The notes beneath the pieces are model-generated. The model saw only the letters and a list, made by a program, of their open reading frames with translations. It had not been told where the DNA came from and searched no databases. From Owenia fusiformis (lineage: Eukaryota > Annelida > Polychaeta > Sabellida > Oweniidae), in assembly GCA_903813345.2 (NCBI GenBank), contig CAIIXF020000001.1, positions 8,965,598 through 9,029,597 of the forward strand: 64,000 bases of DNA, in the 5' to 3' direction. Each line of letters starts with the position of its first letter. Position 1 is the stretch's first letter. Positions 43,748-57,000 of the stretch are shown piece by piece. The translations under genes were made by a program, and so were the position numbers.

Positions 43748-44809
43748 CAGGGTGATCACTAAGTTCTGGGAATTGGTCTGTCATTTCAATATTTTTCAAC
43801 CAATTTAGTTGAAACTTCCAGCAAATGTACATTGTATAGTTCTGAACTGATAGACAATGTTTCATATACATATCACTTTTACAATTTATGTTATTGTAAT
43901 TATAAAAAAAGTAAAAGTGGTCGGCGGGTCAGCAAATTTTGGCTGGCGTTAATTTGAAAATATCCTGCAAAAACATACTTATCTTGCCTAGATGGTTGGT
44001 TCAAACTTATTGTACTAGAGGTAAAATAGTACTCTTGAAGTCATTTATTCAGAAGTATTCTTCATTGCTGGGAGGATCATTTCATTTATAATGATTTCCA
44101 TAGGCCTGGACGACCATGCATTGTTGTCAAACCTAGTCCATAAAGTTGCTTTCCAGTCCTCCCTTTGGTATCCCTTGAAAATTTGCTCAAGCTGTTGAGA
44201 TCAGTCCCTCATCGGAACCAAACTTATGGTGATCTCTCATATGATGCTTCAACAGTCAAATTTAGTGAACCTAATGGTGGTTCATCTGGTGAACATTATA
44301 TGGTGAATATGGGGCATGAACAACTTGTGTGAACCCTTATTCTTCAAGAGTAATATGGGCAATTTAAGGAGTGGGAAGAAGCATTGCCATAATGGAAGAT
44401 AACTCCCCGCTTTTTTGAGTCATGATTGTGACTTTGAGAGTCTGACCAATAATTTAAGAAAATTGAGCAAAGTACACTCTTATATCACAACACAGATGTT
44501 ACTTTAGAAACTAAAGTTAGAAATATTTGAAAACATAAAAAATCACAGAAATTTGTCCACCAAATAGGTATTAATCAACCATACTTTTGGATCAAGTAAA
44601 ATAAAAATGAATTCAAGTTTTGCTTGACCCGCTACGCCATTTGTCATGTTGCTATAGCAACAATAATTATACATTGCGACATCATATGACAATGAGATTG
44701 TTTTAGCCAACCCAAAATCATATTCTCCGTTTACCTTGAAAATTTCAAGTAGATTGGTTGAAAAATAATGAAATGACAGATAAATTCCCAGAACTTAGTG
44801 ATCACCCTG
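43748..44809. mobile_element. TA-flanked mariner-like TIR element, 1.06 kb
   Basis: CAGGGTGATCACTAAGTTCT at the left and its exact inverse at the right. The TIRs continue about 70 bp ('ctgtcatttcaatatttttc'). TA duplications lie at 43746-43747 and 44810-44811. It occupies most of the gap between the convergent DCX-EMAP and UTP3 genes. No transposase ORF is present. Confidence 0.82.
44648..44661. promoter_or_regulatory. Perfect palindromic X-box inside a transposon
   Basis: GTTGCTATAGCAAC is a fully symmetrical 14 bp match to the RFX consensus GTTNCYATRGNAAC. It lies in the right third of the mariner-like element. Function unknown. Confidence 0.35.
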
Positions 44810-45037
44810 TATTTTCATTCATCAGGTCCAAATTCCGAGATGATATTTTTAATCTTCCAGATATTCTAATTACAGTAGGTAGGAGTTTTGAAACCTTTAC
44901 ATAAACTCATCAAAGCAATGGTCCTTTAAATCACTTTTGATGTTTACTTCAAAAAACATTGTTTAAAACATATGAGGAAAGTTGTCAAAGAAACACCTTT
45001 TACTCTTAAAGTCCTAAGTAGAGGATAAAAGTGTCCA

Positions 45038-45043
45038 TTTATT
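45038..45043 (-). promoter_or_regulatory. Poly(A) signal of UTP3
   Basis: AATAAA on the minus strand about 43 nt after the UTP3 stop codon (45088-45086). Confidence 0.6.
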
Positions 45044-45085
45044 GTGTTGGTTGAACTAGAGAACATGTTAGTGCTTTAACTAGCC

Positions 45086-48000
45086 CTACTTGAGTTTTAC
45101 ACTGCGTTTGAGTCCAGCACGTATTCCAGATATTTCTCCACCATATTTCTCCATCTCTGGTTTGTACTCTCGCAACTGCAAGTACATATACATAAAATAT
45201 AATCATGATACACACAATATGTATTCCTTACCATTTTGACAAAATATGTTTCTGATAAATTGTGCCATCTTTTGATCAATCAGAGAAACTATAATACATG
45301 TATATAGTTTTGGCTGGATTGATGATATCATTGGTTGTACTTTTATAAAATTTAGCAATTAGTTAATACTGTTTTTGCATAGACAGATTGCTAGCTACAA
45401 CGAATGACATCATCAATCTAGCCAATATATTACAGTTTTTTGATGGATCAAAAGAATTATCAGAAACATCTATTGCATCTAATGTGAGTATAAATGTACA
45501 CAGGGGTAAAATGAGTGGTTAATAAATAAAATTGATTATCTGATCAATATCAAGCAAGTTAGAAATCAATGTAAAGTTCTGTTAGTGTAAAATCTGTCTC
45601 ATCGCAACATCATTGGAACAGGCCACAAGTATTTGGATTGACAGGAGTTCATATTTCAATTTTTTTAATGAAAAATGTGACAAATAAAAATTGTTTATAT
45701 TGTGAGATAAGACAGGTATTTTGATATTCAGGTTTCACTGTGATACAATCAACGTTGAATTCATGCTTACCTGACCCTTCCTCCTGATCTTGGCTTTCCT
45801 GTATTTAATCCTGTTTTTCACTCTCGGATTTTTATTCTCTTTCTTCCTGTTTGGAGTCAAACCTCTGTTCTTTTCAATCTGAAACAATGAATGGGCACTA
45901 TTGAGAGTGAGGATATAACTGAAGATTTAAACTGATGAATAAAATGTGAATAAAAAGAGATCACAGTGTGATAAGTGACAATTTACACTATTTTTCAACA
46001 TATGTACAAATCAACATATCTCAAAACCAAAAACTTTCTTGAAGTTCATGTTAAATCACTTTAAAACGTGAAATATTTTCTCTTTTAAATGTCTGATACT
46101 GCCTCTTTTAAGTTTGTGAGGGAATGGAATTTTACACCTGACATCACATGGACAGCTTTCAATTTGTGAATATCTCTCTGCAATCATTGAACAGCAAACA
46201 CAAGAAAGAAGTTACCTGTCTGGTGATTCCTCTCTTTCCATCTTCCTCGACATCCTCCTCTTCTTCCATCATCCTGTCCTCTCCCACCACATCACTTTCC
46301 TCCCTGCAATAAAGTCAACACATTCTCTATAACCAGAACAACGGCAACGCCAAAGCGTAGCGAATCCCATCGAACAGAAATGGCTGGCATTTTTACAAAT
46401 GAATAGCAAATATCATAAAACAACACACATAAGAAAGGCCACCATTTTCAAAATGGTTGCTCACTAGCCAAGTTGTCATCAGAAGAAATAATATGCTTTT
46501 CAGTAGCCACCTCTAAAATTTTTGAAAAATCGCACACGTACTTGTAAAATAACACACATAAAAATGGTGGCCATTTTTCAAAATGGCCGACTACTCCCCA
46601 AAGTTTTATTAGAAAATGTGCCATTCTTAAAGTATTCACATATCAAATATGAACAAAATCGCTCCACTACTTTTTGAGTTATAGTAAAATACGTTAAAAT
46701 GGCAGCCATTTTTCAAAATGGCCACCTTCTACCAAAAGTGTCATTAGAAATAGACAGTGTGCCATGCTTATAGTATTCACATACCAAATATGAACAAAAT
46801 CGCTCCACTATTTTTTGAGTTATAGCAAAAATCGTAAAATGACGAGTAAAGGCCACCATTTTTCAAGATGGCTGCCATGTGCTTCTTTAATATCTACATT
46901 TGTAGCATTATTAATGTCCTTTATAATTTTTTTACATTTAAAACATATTGCTATAAAAGTTTTACATATTGCACCTAAATTACTGTAAAATCGGCACTAA
47001 AATGGCCGCCATTTTAAAATGAGTGGCCATTTTGAAATGACCGGCCATTTTGAAAATCGGCTTTCGAGCAGAACTTCTACTCCCATAAGGTATATGTGTA
47101 CAAAATATGAACAAAATCGGGCCAACGGTATTTGAGTTATTGCCCGGACGGACGGACAGACGGACGGACGGACGTACGGACGGACGGACGGACGGACGGA
47201 GGCGTTCCCTATATCCCTCCGAACTTCATTCGATGGGATAATAAACTAAGTCAACACCACCTGCTATGGCTCAGTGGCAGAGTCAAGGTTACCAATATCG
47301 CTTGGCCCGGGTTCGATTCCCGGTTCAGACAAGTTTGTTTGTGCGTTATGTAATTCTGGGTGTTTGACTGAGTGGTTCACGTCTCGTATAAAAGGCTGTG
47401 GTGTGTACCAGTATGTCTGTGTACCTGTGCACACAAAAGAACACAGGGCTCCTCCAAGGAGGGGTTTCTGGCTCTGTCTTCGAGTGTAAAATATGTAAAA
47501 TACGGAATATACCAATGAGGTATTGCTCGCGAAATATGGCGGTAACCAAGATATAATTATAAAAATTAGTACCATGGGTACTGGGCTCACATGGTGTTGC
47601 TCAAAAGTGAAGTGAATGATGGCTAAAATAACAGAAAATAAAAAAAAACAAATATAATTTTTTGTAACAAAATTATTTCAAGTCACTTGCTACTATTTTG
47701 GACTGACTGAGAGACAGATGGACAAATCGATGTTAAGTAAAATGGCTGAAAAAAAAAACGGATATAATTTTTTGCCAATTATTTGTAACAAAATTATTTC
47801 ACAAAAATGGCGACCATTTTAAAAATAGGCAAGCTTTTGAACCAGGAGTCATAGGGGAGTTTTTTGTATTGATGTTGAACAAAAATAACTTGAAACTGGA
47901 ATCTTATAGACAGAGGTTTTAAGCAAATGGTCCAAAAGAGGATTTCGCGAGACAGATGGACAAATCAATGTTAACTAAAATGGCTGAAAATAGAAAACAG

Positions 48001-51000
48001 ATATAATATTTTGCCAATTCTTTATAATAAAATTATTTCATACAACTACTCTTTACAGTGATATGGCTTTCTACAATGCAGGACAGCTGAAATTATTTGT
48101 AAAGCTAGGAAATGGGCCAAAAGTGAATTTTGCTAGACAAGAATGGCGGCCATCTTGAAAATAGGCGAGCTCTTGAACCAAGAGTCATAGGAGAGTTTTT
48201 TGTATTTATGTTGAACAAAATTAACTTAAAACGGGAATCCTATCAACAGAGGGTTTAAGGCAAATGGTCCAAAAGTGGATTTTGCGAGACAAATGGACAA
48301 ATCAATGTTAACTAAAATGGCTGAAAATAAAAAAAAATGGATATAATTTTTTGCTGATTTTTCGTAACAAAATTATTTCATACATCTGCTTTTTACATTG
48401 ACATGGATTTTTACAAAGTAGGACACTTGAAATTATTTGTAAAGCTAGGAAATGGGTCAAAAGTGAATTTCGCAAGACAAAAATGGCGGCCATTTTGAAA
48501 ATAGGCGAGCTTTTGAACCAGGAGTCATAAGGAAGTTTTCTGTATTGATGTTGAACAGAAACAACTTAAAACAGGAATCCTATCGACAGAGGTTTTAAAA
48601 CGTGCCACTGTGTTGTAGACGGAAAAGTGGATTTCGCGAGTCAGATGGACAAATCAATGTTAACTAAAATGGCTGAAAATAAAAAAATGGATATAATTTT
48701 CCGCTGATTTTTTGTAACAAAATTATTTCATATATCTACTCTTTACATAGACATGGATTTTTACAATGTAGGACACTCGAAATTATTTGTAAAGCTAGGA
48801 AATGTGTCAAAAGTGAATTTCGCGAGACAAAAATGGCGGCTATTTTGAAAATAGGCAAGCTTTTGAACCAGGAGTCATAGGGGAGTTTTCTGTATGGATG
48901 TTGAACAGAAATAACTTAAAACAGGAATCCTATCGACAGAGGTTTTAAAATGTGCCACTATTGTTGACGGACGGACGGACGGACGGACGGACGGACGGAC
49001 GCACGGACAGACGGACGGACGGACAGACAGACAGACAAGTGAGTGATTGCAAAAGCTCACGATGTGAGCTAATAAAAACACAATGTATGGTCTACAATTA
49101 AGTCAACCCATTCTCTACAATAAGTTGTCAGGTCTACAATAAACTTAACACATTCTCTAGTCAACACTGTCTGGACTGTCTTTGACACATTCTCTACAAT
49201 TTTAAGTCAACACATGTCAGCTCTTCAATAAAGAAAATACAATAATAACTTATTTCCATCTCTACATGTACAATTAGGAATCCAAAGTTTAACACAAACT
49301 GGAAAAATGCTGTTTTCTGTTTCAAAGTAAGAAAGTAGCTATGATGAATATTGTGACTTACAGTATTGCATCCTCCCCTCTTGGAACTTTCCCTGATTTC
49401 ATCATGTTATAATACTCCAGGGCCTCCTTCTCATCATTGGTCTCATATACTTCTCCAGGTTTACGTTTACGTCCCTGTAGCAACCAAAACATAAATATAT
49501 GAATCATATATCTCTTATATCCCTTACAAATGTTAAAATATCTCACTTGATTATCATGACACGTAAAGGCTTTCTAACAAATGAATATCACAGTAGTTAT
49601 ATTGTTTAACCTTATATATATCCACCCATAAGGCTCAGTCAAAGGGATTTATGCCACCTGATGTCATAGCCTGGTGGTCTAAAAGATAATCTCTTATATA
49701 CTGAAGTCTTCTTCAAAGATTTAGTGTAAATATCTTACATGAGTTCTGCCTCCAGTTGGAGCTGCTATTTCATCTTCTATCTCCTCATCTGAAGAGCTCA
49801 CAAGCTCCGACAATTTTTTTTCAACCTTGCCTTTAAGCTTCGTCTTGCTTTGTTTCCTCTCTCTAGATTAGAAATAAAGAAATGTATATATTCTATATTT
49901 CAACACTGAATCAGGCTCAGTTAATTATCTATTGAGATATACATGTAAAAGAAATAAGAGTCCTCAAAACATACATAAATATATTATGATAGAGAGTTTT
50001 TGGCACAATGTTTTTAGCTCAACGTATTTAACGTAACACATTAACTAGAATTATAAATAGCAGTTCACACAGACAGTTCATGACAGACCCTCATACTCCC
50101 ATGAAAAAGTCGGCGTTTAAAAAAGTATCTAATTCTCTTTACAAAAAGTGATGATTTTGACAATTATGAATGGTTAGGGGACAAGTGTCCTAGTTTACCT
50201 CTTCATGAGTCTGTTCACTCTTTCCTTGACTGTATCCTCCATTGATTGACGAGGTCTGATCTCTTCTCCATTGCTGAGCTTAGTGAGCACTCTCTCTACC
50301 TTAGGTGCCAATTGTGCATCAATGGGTTCAAGCTGTTTCAGTAGCTGAAGAATTTATAAAGAATGTCATTCAATATGGATGAAATCTGCTTAATAATACT
50401 TATTGAAAATGGCACAATTGGGTGGGCTCATATTATCATATGGTGATTCCTAATATTGTGAAAAAAGTCTATTTCTTCAAAACGAAAAATTAGGAGCCAA
50501 GAACAATGGTTTGGTATTAATACCCAAAAAATCAAGCATTAGTTTAGACAATAATCAGTTGTCATATGTCTAAAAACTGTTGATGATCAGACAGAGCGAC
50601 AGATGGATGAGTGGGTGTTTCCATAGGCTCACCATACCAGCCAACAAAATCAAAGTATTAAAATCATGTTAAAATAAAAACTACTCGTAAGTGACTTACA
50701 TTTCTATACTGTACGAGGCGCTTGATGACAGGGTGGTTATGTACTGGAATCTTCTTGGCCTGGAGCATCATGTAGAAACTGATATTTACACAATAGCTAA
50801 AATAAAACATAGAAAATGTAAAGTTAAAGTTAAGAATAAAGCAGTAAGGAATTCCATACAATATTTTCGTATTTAATGCCTCAGTCACATTTGATTTACG
50901 GCAACTGCAGCTTCCCAGAATTGAGAGAATGACCAGCACAAAATATAGGGAAAATATAGAGCAAATGTGACCGAGGCTTAAGGGATATAGCTGGCCAGTT

Positions 51001-54000
51001 ATTTGCTCTGCAGAGATATGTCTCATATAATTAACTGTATCTCAAGTGATAAATGTCAAGTCTAAAGCTATAAGGATGTTTAGTATTACTTTGAGTGTTT
51101 CTATAGCGATGAGTGCTTCATAAATATTAAACAGGTACTTTACTTCTTGGCTTTAATATTAATATCTCCAACATTGATATAGAGCCCCACTTACTTCATG
51201 TAGAGGGTATATTTTGTCATGATGAAATCTGCACCATTTCCAGGGGGTATGTTGCCATTCTTAATCAGGGTCACCAGAGGCTGAAGTGTGGATGTCACTT
51301 CTCCTAGTTTTGATTTGAACTCTTCAATCAGGGGTAGTAGTTCTGGGGATTCTTTTTTTAAAAGCTGAAATTGTTCAGAAAAAAGCATTTTACTTAAATT
51401 GTTCAGTTTACTCAATATTGAAATCGTTAAATAAGTTTGAAATGTTCATTTTATTCATTTAAAATAAATGTACTACAAAAGAGCAACATGCAAAAATACT
51501 AACCTGTATTTTCTCCTTCTTTGATAGTTTGGAAAGATCTTTTTTAACGATTTGCTTTTCAACACCAGCTTCTGTTTTCTCAGTCTCATCTACCTGATTG
51601 GTGAAAAATAAAACACATAAGGGATGACCCTAATTGAAAAACATATATCTAAAACATTCCAAAACCTGACTAACACACCCCTCAAAGGGTCTAAGATGAT
51701 TTTAATAAATTACATTATTAGGTTTTTATATAATTTCTAAGGTACCCTCAATCTTTGAATTTCTCTTTAACTCATATTAAAACCTGTACTTTGAAAAACT
51801 TTGTAGCAGAATAATTCTAGTGCTCCTTTCTACTTTATAATGCAAACAAAATATTATGTGTTAAAAAGAAAATGGAAGGAACATGTGATTCTCAATGGCC
51901 ATTCGAGTACAAACCTTGAATATTTCAAGCCCAAAGTCGTCATCATCAAGGTTGTCAGCCATCTTCCTCTGAAAGGCAAGAGCTTCTTGTTCCTCCATCT
52001 CAGCTGCAGCCTCAACATCTGAACCACTGACATCTAAAACAATACACACAATATAATAGTGGGACTACATTTTCAATATATCACAAATCACTTTATAACA
52101 ATAGTAAACTGCTCGACCTACCGAACTACCTCCCTATTGTATTGTATTTTGTTTACCACCAATGAAGGTGAGCAATACCTCTTGGGTATGTCCCGTATAT
52201 ATACGGTCGTAATTTACGTAATTGACATGGAAGATAGACCCAGAAACCCCTCCTTGAAGGAGCCCTGTGTTCTTTTATGTGCACTTATACATAGACATAC
52301 AAGTACACACCACAGCCTTTTGTACGAGTTGCGGACCACTCAGTCAAACACCCTGAAGTACTTCACGCAAACAAGCAAATTTTTAGTCTTGCCTGAACCG
52401 GGGATCGAATCCGGGACCTATTGCGTAAGAGGTACCTGCGCTACCGCTGAGCTACATGGGTGGACATAATCAACCTATCAAGCTTACTTATATGATATAT
52501 CAGTTAGATTATGAAGATGCTTTATGCAATATAAGGTTAAATATGACAATAACAATTTCCATGAATAGTTAATATCCGATACCGAGTGTCTCTTTTCATT
52601 GCTTTTGATAAAATGATTCTTATCTAATCTAATCTAATCATCAAACATAATACTGTAGTCTTTCATATACTTTCAATCCTTTCGAGTGGAATTTGTCTGT
52701 TTAAAATATTAAGATACATTTGATGTATAGGTTTGCAAATGTAATATGTTCCTACCTAGGTCTTCTTCATCTACATCTGCCCCATAGTATTTATTCTTGG
52801 TGGTGCCCCACGCTTTGTCATCAAACTCTACAAGAAAATAGAACCTCAGTTGAAAATAAAAAATACATGTATATCTAAAGTATAATTTTTTTTAAAAGCC
52901 TTTGATGTTTATCTTTTCAAAAAATGTGTATTTGAAGATAAAGAAAATATCTTTGTGGGTTTATGCATGGATTCTAATATCATATGCAAATCATCTTTTT
53001 AACACCAAGAATGAGTGATCTAGTTACATGTGAGTGTAGCAATTACTTACTTTGTTCTTCATCTTCTACATCACTTGCCATATCATCCTGTCTTCCCTGG
53101 GCCTGAAACCTTTCCAATGTGGCAGCTAGGCGCTTATCTATGACATCATCATCGCTGTCATCATCAGCCAGGGGCATGAACTCTTCCTGAAATATAGAAA
53201 ATATTTAGGTTATTTCTTAAATTACAGTATTATTTATCTTTAATTCAACTGATACATTTACACACAAAATATACACACAAGCACATCCTATGCAATTGCA
53301 CTTATCCCATAGTTGAGGTCAAATCTGTGGAATAACATGTACCGGTACATGTATATATATTTATGATATTTTGCAAATGTGTGGAAAAAGCTTTATCTGC
53401 GGAATACGGAGAACATTCCAAGATCTCTCAAAATCATAGGATGTCCTATACATATTCATTGATGAAACAGTTGGATAATAGATGTATAGAATATTTTCAT
53501 TTGAGTCAAAAAAATTAATTTGAATCATGAATTTTATGTCTCCATAACCTTACCTCTTGGTCTGATCCAGCAGGTCCTCTCAATTCAGTCCCTTTATCCA
53601 AGAGCACCTAGAAAATAATCAGACCAATACACATAAGTTTTTAACATCATGTTTATTCATTTCTTTATTTTAAAATATGAATGAATAGTTTTGGTTAATT
53701 TTTCCTGGATATTTACTTTTCTATTCTAACACTAGGTTACAATATTTATTAGTTTTCATTTCCTAAATTGACTATCCACTTTTGATTAAATTGTTGCCCC
53801 TTATTTAATATTCATACCTTGTCTCTCTCTGCATGAAATTCATCAATTTCATCATACATAAAATCTCTACTTCTTTTATCAGGAACCTTCTCATTCTCAT
53901 AGGCCCTCTCATCATCTGAGCCATAGCTAATGGGTGTCATTGACTTCTTGCTCTTGCCTGCTTTCTTCCTGGAAACACAAAATTTTTGTTCAATTACTGT

Positions 54001-57000
54001 ATCACATCATGGTATAAATCCTATAAGAAATAATAGAATGTAGTTGTAAAGCAAGTATGATTCTTCTTCCAGTTTGAGTCACATCTTGTCCAATGATAGT
54101 TTTTCAACTAAAATATTGTACTTTATTATATCACTATCTAGCTAGTGACAGTATGATTGGTCAGAACCGGGTCACATGTCCCAATAACATGGGATAAGGA
54201 AGCCATTAAGGTTGTTCCATATGTTCAGAAAATTTGATGGCTTTCTAAATTGGAATCACTTTTTATTTCAGGTACGTATATCTCACTCCATATATGGTAC
54301 ATGTATATTACTTTCAGTTTTGTACAAGTAATGACAGTGGTCTCACCAAGGATCTAATGCATTAAATAGAGCCCCACCCTGTTGGTTCATTTCTAGCACC
54401 CTGTATCTCCCCTGTTGAATAAACAGCAAAACTTAATACCCTCCCCCTGCAGTAAAAAATCCTGGAGAACACTCAGTTGAATGGATACAAACAGTACACC
54501 TACTATACTGAACTGTAAAGTGTGGGCCAAAAATAAACCTCAAGCTTCAAAAGTTGTCACAATGAGCTAAATTTTAAGTTTCATGTCTCAAACTCTCCCG
54601 AGTGGTAGAAAAATAATTCCCGTTCACTTTAAGTAGCACAATAAATGAATTCAAAGCTTCATACCTGCAAATGATGGATAAATCCCTACCAAATCGAACG
54701 AATGTTTTCATGAATCGCCATGTTTGTGATCCAAGGAGGATTGACTCCCAGAATGCAACATCAGTTGAACTTATTTACTCATGACAGATTTCAAAATGGC
54801 GGAACGGCATTTTGAAAGCTGGCACGTGTCATGTTGCATTCTGGGAGTCAATCCACATTGCAGCGCAATCGGGCTCTAAAATCACCTCAACATTTGAAGA
54901 GTCGGCATTAACATGTGAATATCCACTTCAAATTTTTAAGTTCTTATTTGTCATTATGGACACAAATTCCACTATATCTGGACTTACTAGGACGGAGAAA
55001 ATAGAGCACTGAATACACTGATGTAAGAATTTATTACATGTGCGACAGCATGTAATTTTCATAGCTTTTGTAATTCTTTATGTTCCCCACTGTAAATCAT
55101 TTTAACTTCAGCATGAATAAAAAAAATGAATAACATTAAATAAGTCCATAGTCTGCATGAACACTAATAGATGAATGAATAAATATTGTAAATATACTAG
55201 AAATAAGAAAATGCAGTGACCTAAATCTTTTGTAACTCTATACATTAATATGTACTCTTTGTGCAAATCTGAAAAATGTATGGAATAAGTTGTATGTGCC
55301 TGTCCTGAAGATAACATGGGACTCCAATTGAGAAACAAACAGAATGTACACACGTTAAATTATATATAATTGAATGATCGAAAGTTAAAGAATTTGGGAT
55401 ATTTGAATTATTTTGATGGGGCATTTTCACTGGACCTCACAAGAGACATCTGGTGAAAACCTGGGACATTTTCAAACCCTTGGCCATTACATATTTTCTG
55501 CATTATCCTGGTTTTATCTAGTGTCAAATTTTGTCCAGTGACCATGCCAAGGTCAGTCAAGCCCCATGTCTGGCCTGCCAGGACACACTATTGGTCCGAA
55601 TCTTAATAGTCCAAATCCTGATGGTCCGAATCCCAATCATCCACATCCATATTCATTCGAATCCCAATTGTCCGAATCTCAATCGTCCGGATCCCATTCA
55701 CCCGAATTTCAATCATTCGAATCCCATTTGTCCGGAACCTAATGTGATTTGGACCATTGGAATTCAGACGAATGGGATTCTGACCCTGAGGTTTCATTAA
55801 CGGCATCCTTCAATGGAGAGGACATAAATCAAGATTGGGTGGAGGTAAATTAAAAGAATAATTACGTTTTTGGGACGCAATTTGAATTTCGTAAATCACC
55901 TCGTGAATCCACTTACCTTCAGTCTCTTTATTTCGTCAGAATCCACTAAATAATTGAAGGAAATTCTATTTCTAAAAGAAATAAAATTTTCTTTCAAAAG
56001 TTTCCTTCCCAGAAGTTGATATCTGATCGAAATAGTACGAGGCATGTGATAGGACAAATAGTTATCCAATACTCGATATCCGAGCAGTAATCAGTACGAG
56101 TCTTACGATTGGCCGCTAGCTGAGGACCCGATTTAAACCATTCTCTATTGGTCAAGTGCGATCACAAGATCATTATTTAAGAATGCGCATGCGAAAGAAA
56201 CTGAACCAAAAAATTGAACCTAACGCAGATTGCCCCTAAACTAAGCAAAATCAGTCGCTAATTGCTTCGAAATACGCAAAGAAAATGTGTTTCTAATGGT
56301 TGAATATAAGTTATACCTCACAAGTGATGGTATCTGTATCATTCAATGACATACTAGACTCGCCAGAACACTGATTTAGACCGATAAATAGCAAAAGCGA
56401 TACAAAATTTTATCAATTTTATTTTGGTTAGTGTAAAAGCGTGACTTTGAATTCCCAGGAAAATTTTTTCAAGGGACGCAGTTTTTTGAGGGGAGACGCA
56501 TTTTTTGAAAATCGTAACGTCCCAGGGACGCAATCTTGGACAAACCTACTGAAAACACTGGGATCATTTGGGATTTGGACGAGTAGGATTCGGTTATCTC
56601 GTTCCAAGACTATCTCTACGTTCTAGTCTTGCAAACGTCTTATTCTTTTGCCTGTATGATTACAACATGGGAGAATTTTCTACACATCTTACACTTAAGA
56701 TACCTGTTTCAATAGATTCCTTGGTATTTTAGCATTCTTTCCGTGTAGTTGAATCCACAATTGTGTGGGTTTATCGGCAGAACAAAGAAATTTTCGTTTT
56801 TGATAGCAATATTTGCGTGTAATATTTATTTAAGGTGACTGTTAACTTAATCGATTTTCAGAAAAAATTGAAAATTTCACAATCTTGAAATTTTCAAACT
56901 CTTCCTGAGAAGTTGTTTTTATTATTTCACATATGCTTGTGCACTGTAATTATTACAAAGACATCAAAGAACAACAAAAAAAAACTTTAGTTTGAGAAAA

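Noticed and set aside
47256-47340. Possible tRNA gene (A and B boxes present)
   Set aside because: There is no complementary acceptor stem and the sequence continues into a SINE body shared with 52150-52465.
48960-49040. GACG tract as a CRISPR-like array
   Set aside because: It is a simple 4 bp minisatellite without spacers, in an animal genome.
55531-55800. Open frame of 89 codons with repeated IRTIEIR-like text
   Set aside because: It is the translation of the TCCGAATCC minisatellite and is open on both strands for that reason.
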